NCBI GenBank assembly: GCA_029931975.1
Contig: JAOZQY010000014.1
Span: 1-64,000, forward strand
Origin: Bacteroidales bacterium
Lineage (GTDB): Bacteria; Bacteroidota; Bacteroidia; Bacteroidales; GCA-2748055
Direction: 5' to 3'
Length of the DNA stretch: 64,000 bases
Numbering within the stretch: the first letter of the stretch is position 1; each line of letters starts with the position of its first letter. The position numbers were made by a program, and so were the translations under genes. The notes beneath the pieces are model-generated. The model ran no database searches. It had not been told where the DNA came from and saw only the letters and a list, made by a program, of their open reading frames with translations. Positions 59,434 to 64,000 of this stretch are shown here, piece by piece.

Positions 59434-60737
59434 TAAGGAAAGAAATAAACAGGATAAGTGAAGTTGGGAAGGCCCTGATTTCGGTTGAAGGTAATCCTGG
59501 CGTTGGTCTGAACCATGTGGTTGAGTTGCTGGATGCGCAGAGTTCGCAAAGCCTGTCCTTTGCCAAGGCCATAAATATTGGTGAAGACTCTACCCGCTTG
59601 CAGGTATTTAACGGCACACAGGGATTAAGTACAAAAACCAAGATACGAATGCACGAAATCCCCTTAACTGCAGGGTTTTCACATAATATGCTTGGCAGGA
59701 GTTTTGACGGGGTTGGCGAGGTTTCTGACGAAGGTCCTCAGGTGATTTTCGAAAAACAGCTTTCTACACGTCTGGACACCCTGAATCCGACTGTCCGCTT
59801 GGTTCCCAAGCAAGTTCTGTGGACCGGTATACCGATGATTGATGTGTTCAATACCCTGGTGAAATCTCAGAAGATCCCCATTTTTGCCAGCCCCACCGAA
59901 CCTTATAACCGCTTGTTATCCCAAATTGCTCAGGGAGCACAGGCTGATGTGATCATATTTGCAGGTATCGGGCTAAAGTTCGATGAATACCATTATTTTA
60001 AAAAGCAGCTATCACAATCCGGAAATATCGGAAAAACCATCATGTTCTCCCACCTGGCAGGTGAATCTCAAATCAAAGGATTGATGCTCCCGGATGTGGC
60101 GCTCAGTGTGGCCCGCGAATTTGCCGATGAGGGTAAGGATGTGCTGGTGCTACTGACCGATATGACTAACTGGTCAAACATTTTGCGCAATGTGGCCAAC
60201 TATCAGGACATGATTCCCTCCCTGCAGGGTTACCCGGGATCATTATATTCAGAATTGGCCAGAAGATATGAAGTGGCAGCCGATATTGATGGTGCCGGTT
60301 CTGTAACGATTATCGGTGCTACGACACTTGAGTCACTGGAGGATCCCGTACCGGACAACACAGGTTATATTACAGAAGGTCAGTTTTTCCTGGAGAATGG
60401 GAAATTGAAACTCGCTCGCTCGCTTTCACGCCTGAAACAGCAAGTAAACGGGAATACCCGGAACGATCACCGTGCTATCATGACTGCAATGGCTTCGTTG
60501 CTTGCCGATGCGGAAAAAGCCCATGAAGCCGCTGAGGTTGGGGCTGCCAATGATGCTTTCTCGCAGAAATTACTTCGCTACAGAAGCGATTTCATTGATA
60601 AGGTGGAAGAACCTTTTGGAGACTCCATAGACCTGGAAAGTGCCCTGGACATGTGCTGGGATATTTTGCGGAAGCATTTCGAAGCTACAGAAACAGGTTT
60701 GAGCAAGAAATTAATTGAACAGTACTGGAATAAATAA
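59430..60737 (+). CDS. ntpB: V-type ATP synthase subunit B
   Basis: GRSFDGVGEVSDEGPQV, IPIFASPTEPYNRLLSQIA, LTDMTNWSNILRNVA. Confidence 0.95.
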   Translation: MIRKEINRISEVGKALISVEGNPGVGLNHVVELLDAQSSQSLSFAKAINIGEDSTRLQVFNGTQGLSTKTKIRMHEIPLTAGFSHNMLGRSFDGVGEVSDEGPQVIFEKQLSTRLDTLNPTVRLVPKQVLWTGIPMIDVFNTLVKSQKIPIFASPTEPYNRLLSQIAQGAQADVIIFAGIGLKFDEYHYFKKQLSQSGNIGKTIMFSHLAGESQIKGLMLPDVALSVAREFADEGKDVLVLLTDMTNWSNILRNVANYQDMIPSLQGYPGSLYSELARRYEVAADIDGAGSVTIIGATTLESLEDPVPDNTGYITEGQFFLENGKLKLARSLSRLKQQVNGNTRNDHRAIMTAMASLLADAEKAHEAAEVGAANDAFSQKLLRYRSDFIDKVEEPFGDSIDLESALDMCWDILRKHFEATETGLSKKLIEQYWNK

Positions 60738-60760
60738 GTACGCATCAAAAAGAAAATGAA

Positions 60761-61366
60761 ATGAACAATAATAAAGAAAATCTGGAAGGACTTGTTTCGA
60801 AATTGAAGGAACATGGAATAAGTGCCGGTAAGAAAGAGGAACACCGCATCATAGAATCTGCGAAGGGAGAAGCGAAATCGATTATTTCCAGAGCAGAGAA
60901 GCAAAGCAGGGAAATTGTTGAAGAAGCTAGAAAGAAAGCTGCACAGATTGAAGAAAATGCTCAGACAACTATTGCCCAGGCTTCACGGGATATGCTTGTA
61001 GCTACACGGGTGGCAGTTCTTCAATATCTGAAATCGGTGTTTGGAGAACAATGTGAAAGCTTATTCAAGCAGGAGCAATACTTTAAAGAATTGCTGATGG
61101 CAGCAGTGGATGCAATCCTGGGAGATAAAAAGGTGAGCGTACCGGACAATGTTCTTAAGGAGATGGAGGCTTTTCTCCTGAAACAGGCACTCTCAGAGCA
61201 GGTTGTGTTGAAACCACTTGGTGAAAATAATGCGAAGATTGTTGTCGAATCCACCGATAATGGAGCTGTTCAGTTTGTGCTGAGCTCCCAGGATATTGAA
61301 GATGGACTTTTCTCCATGCTTAACAAAGATCTGGTGGAGCGCATCACCAAAGGACAGAGGAACTAG
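60761..61366 (+). CDS. ntpE: V-type ATP synthase subunit E-like
   Basis: Long charged N-terminal helix SRAEKQSREIVEEARKKAAQIEENAQ; position in operon. Confidence 0.8.
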   Translation: MNNNKENLEGLVSKLKEHGISAGKKEEHRIIESAKGEAKSIISRAEKQSREIVEEARKKAAQIEENAQTTIAQASRDMLVATRVAVLQYLKSVFGEQCESLFKQEQYFKELLMAAVDAILGDKKVSVPDNVLKEMEAFLLKQALSEQVVLKPLGENNAKIVVESTDNGAVQFVLSSQDIEDGLFSMLNKDLVERITKGQRN

Positions 61367-61368
61367 TC

Positions 61369-61872
61369 ATGCTAAACGAGGTATATCTCATGTGCAGCTT
61401 GCCGTCTTTAAGTTTTGGGCAATCCCCGCCCATTAAGCTAGAAGAGTTTACGAGCATTGCCAAAAGCCAATTGTCAGCGAAAAGCTATAAAATGCTGGAA
61501 CATGTAAGTATTCAATATATGGAGAATAACAGCAAAAAGGGCAAGCTTAAAAGTGTGACGGCCCTGCTGGATGATTTGCAGCAGGACCTTTCGGATATCA
61601 GAAAGGCCAGGGCCCAAAACCGACAGCCACGCCCTGCACAGTTGCCCGGATCAGTGCTTGAGACAAATCCTTTGGATCGTGAGAAACAAATTATGCAATG
61701 GCAGTGGGAGAAATTGGATGCTATTGAGTCGGGCAAAACGTTCACGTTTAACGAAGTTATCGTGTACAAGCTTAAGCTTCAGTTATTATGGAGGCTGCAC
61801 TCTTTTAACGCTGAGCGGGGGGCACAAGTGTTGGCATCTGTTGTACATCCAGCAGAAAGGAAGGAAGACTGA
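61369..61872 (+). CDS. DUF2764-like protein of V-ATPase operon
   Basis: YLMCSLPSLSFGQSPPIKLEEF; fixed context between subunits E and D. Confidence 0.7.
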   Translation: MLNEVYLMCSLPSLSFGQSPPIKLEEFTSIAKSQLSAKSYKMLEHVSIQYMENNSKKGKLKSVTALLDDLQQDLSDIRKARAQNRQPRPAQLPGSVLETNPLDREKQIMQWQWEKLDAIESGKTFTFNEVIVYKLKLQLLWRLHSFNAERGAQVLASVVHPAERKED

Positions 61873-62471
61873 TGACAAGTATGAAAATCAAATACACAAA
61901 AACAGAGCGCGCCCGTCAGAAGAAAATACTGAAGGTCTCAGAAAGGATGTTGCCTTTGTTTGAAGCCATGGAGAAATCCTTAATGTCCACCATTCTCACC
62001 ATATCTGAAAGGATTGATCAGATACGCGCAGCAATTGAGAAGAACCAGAAGGCTGCGGAGCCCTGGATTGCCGTTATGGGGGATGCATGGGTCGATGTGG
62101 CCCAATTCATATCGGTGAATGAAACCATTACCAGACCGGTTGACGTCGCTGGAATCCGGGTACAGCAATTCGAGCGAGTCGATTTTATGGAAATGCCCGT
62201 AGGTGAAGACACCCCTTTATGGGTAGATGATGCCATTTTGCTGATGAGGGAGCAACTGCAATTGATGGCCGAAATTCGATGTCTTGAAGAACAGATTATT
62301 TTGCTGGAAGAGGAGTTGCTTGAGGTACGTGCGCGGGTAAAACTTTTTGAGAACCGCCGCATTCCTAATGCTAAAACAGCTATCCGAAAAATCGGTCAGA
62401 AATTACAGGACGACGAGCGCTTAACAATTGCAACAGCGAAGGTTGTAAAAACAGGTGCTAAAAGGAGATAA
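61872..62471 (+). CDS. ntpD: V-type ATP synthase subunit D
   Basis: Long helical hairpin; NAKTAIRKIGQKLQDDERLTIATAKVVK C-terminus; context. Confidence 0.88.
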   Translation: MTSMKIKYTKTERARQKKILKVSERMLPLFEAMEKSLMSTILTISERIDQIRAAIEKNQKAAEPWIAVMGDAWVDVAQFISVNETITRPVDVAGIRVQQFERVDFMEMPVGEDTPLWVDDAILLMREQLQLMAEIRCLEEQIILLEEELLEVRARVKLFENRRIPNAKTAIRKIGQKLQDDERLTIATAKVVKTGAKRR

Positions 62472-62475
62472 AGGA

Positions 62476-64000
62476 ATGATTACAAAAATGAAAAAGGTCA
62501 TGCTCCTGACACCAGATACCGCTCAGGATGTGGATATCGACCTTACCAGCTTAGGGCAGCTTGGAGTCGTGCATATTACACCATTTCAGCCTGCACAGGA
62601 CGAGTCAATCGAACGCGTTGTGGCCCGCATAAAACAATTGCAGACTGCAATTGCTGCCCTCGACCGCATCAGGGACGAGGCCGGATCTGACTCTGATTCT
62701 CTTGTATATATAGATTTCACAGACCTGGAAAGGGGAGACATTGCTATAATGGAGGAGATCTTACATGCTGAGAACAGACGCATTGAGCTTGAGAATCTAT
62801 TGGAGGAGCAGAATAGAGCAAGGGACTGGTACAGCAGATGGGGAAAGATAAGGGAAAAAGACCTGGAAGAACTCAGCGAGGCAGGTGTATCGATAAAACT
62901 CTATATGCTGGACAGGCGGGAATTGAAAGGAATTTCCGGTCGTGGCGATATTCAGCATATCGGGATGATTGATGATAAGTACCAAGCAGTTTTGTTTTCC
63001 GATACACCTGACAAGCGCCTGGAATTCGAAGATATCGCAATTCCCCCATACGCATTTGATGATCTGGAAGATAAGATAAGAAGTACCAGAGAGCAACTTA
63101 ATGGCATAGTGGATACACTGAAACAGTTGCATTCAAAAAAGCACATTTTGCAGGATGCCCTTGAGGAAAGAACCCGGCGCTTTGATGTGCGGAATATTCA
63201 ATATAGCGGCTTAGTTATTGAAAACCAGATCCGCTGTTGGAAAGGATTTATGCCGGAGCATGTCGTGGATGCATTTGTTGAAATGGCAGACGAAAACAGA
63301 TGGGGATACATTATTGAAGATCCATCAAAAGAGGATGCTGATGAGGTCCCAACCCTGATTCGTTCGCCAAGGTGGGCTGAACGCATTGGTCCAGTGATGA
63401 ATTTCATGGGACTTATTCCGGGCTATAAGGAAATTGATGTGTCAAAAATATTTATGCTATTTTTTACATTCTTCGCCGGTATCCTGGTGGGTGATGCAGG
63501 TTATGGCCTGATATTTTTGCTGATAACTCTATTGATGCATCGCAGGCAAAGATTTATTAAGAAAGTCGAATTTGAGCTTTTCTACACCCTGTCAGCCTCA
63601 ATTCTGGTATGGGGCATACTGACAGGCACTTATTTCGGATCCGAGGTAATTGCAGAAATTCCCCTCTTAAGGAGGCTCAGAATCAATAAACTGGCAAGTT
63701 TTGGGGGGGACAGCCTTGTGGTTCAGAAAGTGATGTTCCTTATCGGGGCTGTTCACCTGAGCATCGGCCGCTTACAACTTGCCTGGAAGTACAGCAACAG
63801 TGTAAAAGCTATTGCCCAGTTGGGCTGGGTAGCCATTATCTGGGGATTGAACCTGATAGTTAATCAGATGGTACTGGGTATTTCTGCCCCGGGAATAATG
63901 ATCTGGCTGTTTATTGGCGGAGCCCTGCTGATTGCTTTGTTTTCCAACCCCGATAAAAGCTTTTTTATGGGAATTCTTTCCTCTCTGGGCAGTTTACCCT
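62476..64000 (+). CDS. ntpI: V-type ATP synthase subunit I (3' truncated by window edge)
   Basis: Open frame from ATG 62476 to window end, not in ORF track; MITKMKKVMLLTPDTAQDVDIDLTSLGQLGVVHI and FMLFFTFFAGILVGDAGYGLIFLLITL. Confidence 0.93.
   Translation, partial: MITKMKKVMLLTPDTAQDVDIDLTSLGQLGVVHITPFQPAQDESIERVVARIKQLQTAIAALDRIRDEAGSDSDSLVYIDFTDLERGDIAIMEEILHAENRRIELENLLEEQNRARDWYSRWGKIREKDLEELSEAGVSIKLYMLDRRELKGISGRGDIQHIGMIDDKYQAVLFSDTPDKRLEFEDIAIPPYAFDDLEDKIRSTREQLNGIVDTLKQLHSKKHILQDALEERTRRFDVRNIQYSGLVIENQIRCWKGFMPEHVVDAFVEMADENRWGYIIEDPSKEDADEVPTLIRSPRWAERIGPVMNFMGLIPGYKEIDVSKIFMLFFTFFAGILVGDAGYGLIFLLITLLMHRRQRFIKKVEFELFYTLSASILVWGILTGTYFGSEVIAEIPLLRRLRINKLASFGGDSLVVQKVMFLIGAVHLSIGRLQLAWKYSNSVKAIAQLGWVAIIWGLNLIVNQMVLGISAPGIMIWLFIGGALLIALFSNPDKSFFMGILSSLGSLP

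Noticed and set aside
1-64000. CRISPR arrays, IS elements, prophage or integrase genes, rRNA
   Set aside because: No regularly spaced repeats, transposase/integrase ORFs or rRNA sequence were seen.

Overview
A 64 kb chromosomal window from a Bacteroidota genome, probably Bacteroidales- or Marinilabiliales-like. This lineage call rests on gene content, TAnnTTTG promoter elements and a T9SS sorting-domain protein. The window is mostly core and housekeeping genes: mutL, two rhomboids, two phosphofructokinases, a yidD-znuACB-dapD-glycosyltransferase-sua5 run, rimM/rpsP, an exonuclease-fused dnaE, trxA, ribD, prmC, recX, prfB with a programmed +1 frameshift, asnA, fumC, mutA/mutB, one tRNA-Glu, and the start of a V-type ATPase operon that runs off the right edge. 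Accessory regions of most interest are: (i) a DsrE / DsrC-TusE / DUF1641 / SQR-like sulfur cluster, divergent from a Cys-rich Crp/Fnr regulator, with two tandem TGAT-N4-ATCA-type boxes and a good promoter in the shared intergenic region; (ii) a TetR-controlled cassette (beta-barrel, LolD-like ATPase, two FtsX-like permeases, LolA-like protein) with a near-perfect operator over the promoter and start region; (iii) a TPR-caspase-like protease next to a two-component-propeller/SpoIIE phosphatase. No CRISPR array, IS element, prophage or rRNA was seen. All calls come from reading the sequence; no database search was run.
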